This document shows, piece by piece, positions 24,341-24,418 of a DNA stretch of 24,418 nucleotides. The notes under the pieces were generated by a model. The model ran no database searches, was not told the origin of the DNA, and saw nothing but the letters and a program-made list of their open reading frames with translations. Source of the stretch: Chara braunii (Eukaryota > Streptophyta > Charophyceae > Charales > Characeae); contig BFEA01000420.1 in assembly GCA_003427395.1 (NCBI GenBank), positions 694,009 through 718,426 on the forward strand, given 5' to 3'. A program made the translations under genes and the position numbers. Position 1 is the stretch's first letter; each line of letters starts with the position of its first letter.

Positions 24341-24418
24341 CAAAAAAAAAACGAAAACGATCAAATTTTGGTTGGGGGTGTATGGGCGAAATGGAACGAA
24401 ATTGAGAAAAAAAAAATG

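Overview
This window looks like repeat-dense nuclear DNA of a green plant, most likely a streptophyte alga or bryophyte-grade genome. The evidence is (i) two spliced exons whose joined product matches the C-terminal membrane region of callose synthase (GSL/CalS) in register, (ii) a full-length U6 snRNA-like sequence and several U6 fragments, (iii) remnants of LINE-type retrotransposons with zf-RVT zinc fingers, and (iv) GT-AG introns full of (CA)n, (GA)n and poly-T tracts. A charophyte such as Chara would fit, but that is inference. Nothing here looks bacterial, and most long open frames are low-complexity or chance frames.

Layout. 1-4.4 kb: 3' part of a callose synthase gene on the + strand. 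One exon is at 1879-1929 and the next at 3599-3784; the latter's 3' half is repeated twice more (about 3889-4019 and 4121-4251), each copy ending in the same splice donor. The introns hold microsatellites and tRNA-derived promoter-like units. 4.4-6.3 kb: dispersed, tRNA-derived SINE-like repeats. 7.3-8.7 kb: two adjacent arrays of short hairpins in which stem arms differ between copies but stay largely self-complementary around a conserved loop. 9.0-10.9 kb: a possible small secreted-protein ORF whose 3' half overlaps antisense repeat DNA (a U6 5' fragment and a tRNA-like head). 11.3-12.1 kb: three copies of a tandem repeat. 12.5-13.7 kb: a Mutator-like element with about 80-bp terminal inverted repeats, containing a U6-like gene and an untrimmed Nextera mate-pair junction adapter (13357-13394). 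14.2-15.0 kb: a U6 pseudogene split by three insertions, one of them a 629-bp terminal-inverted-repeat element. 15.7-19.8 kb: two nearly identical 470-bp direct repeats enclosing a broken or spliced coding region that ends in a RING finger. 19.9-22.9 kb: two 5'-truncated LINE remnants, the second interrupted by a 328-bp, very GC-rich hAT-type MITE with a perfect 8-bp target-site duplication. 23.2-24.4 kb: two more copies of a hairpin-headed repeat and a CpG-rich palindromic end.

How the parts relate. The only clearly conserved host gene is callose synthase. Everything else is mobile or repeat-derived, or (the RING region) possibly carried by a mobile element. The most interesting unexplained signal is that separate repeat families (7303-7676, 8051-8722 and the hairpin-headed family at 15131, 23407 and 23650) show the same behaviour: conserved loops with apparently compensatory stem changes. 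This suggests selection on, or a copying mechanism that preserves, a foldback structure. The sequence around 13.36 kb should not be trusted as contiguous genomic DNA.
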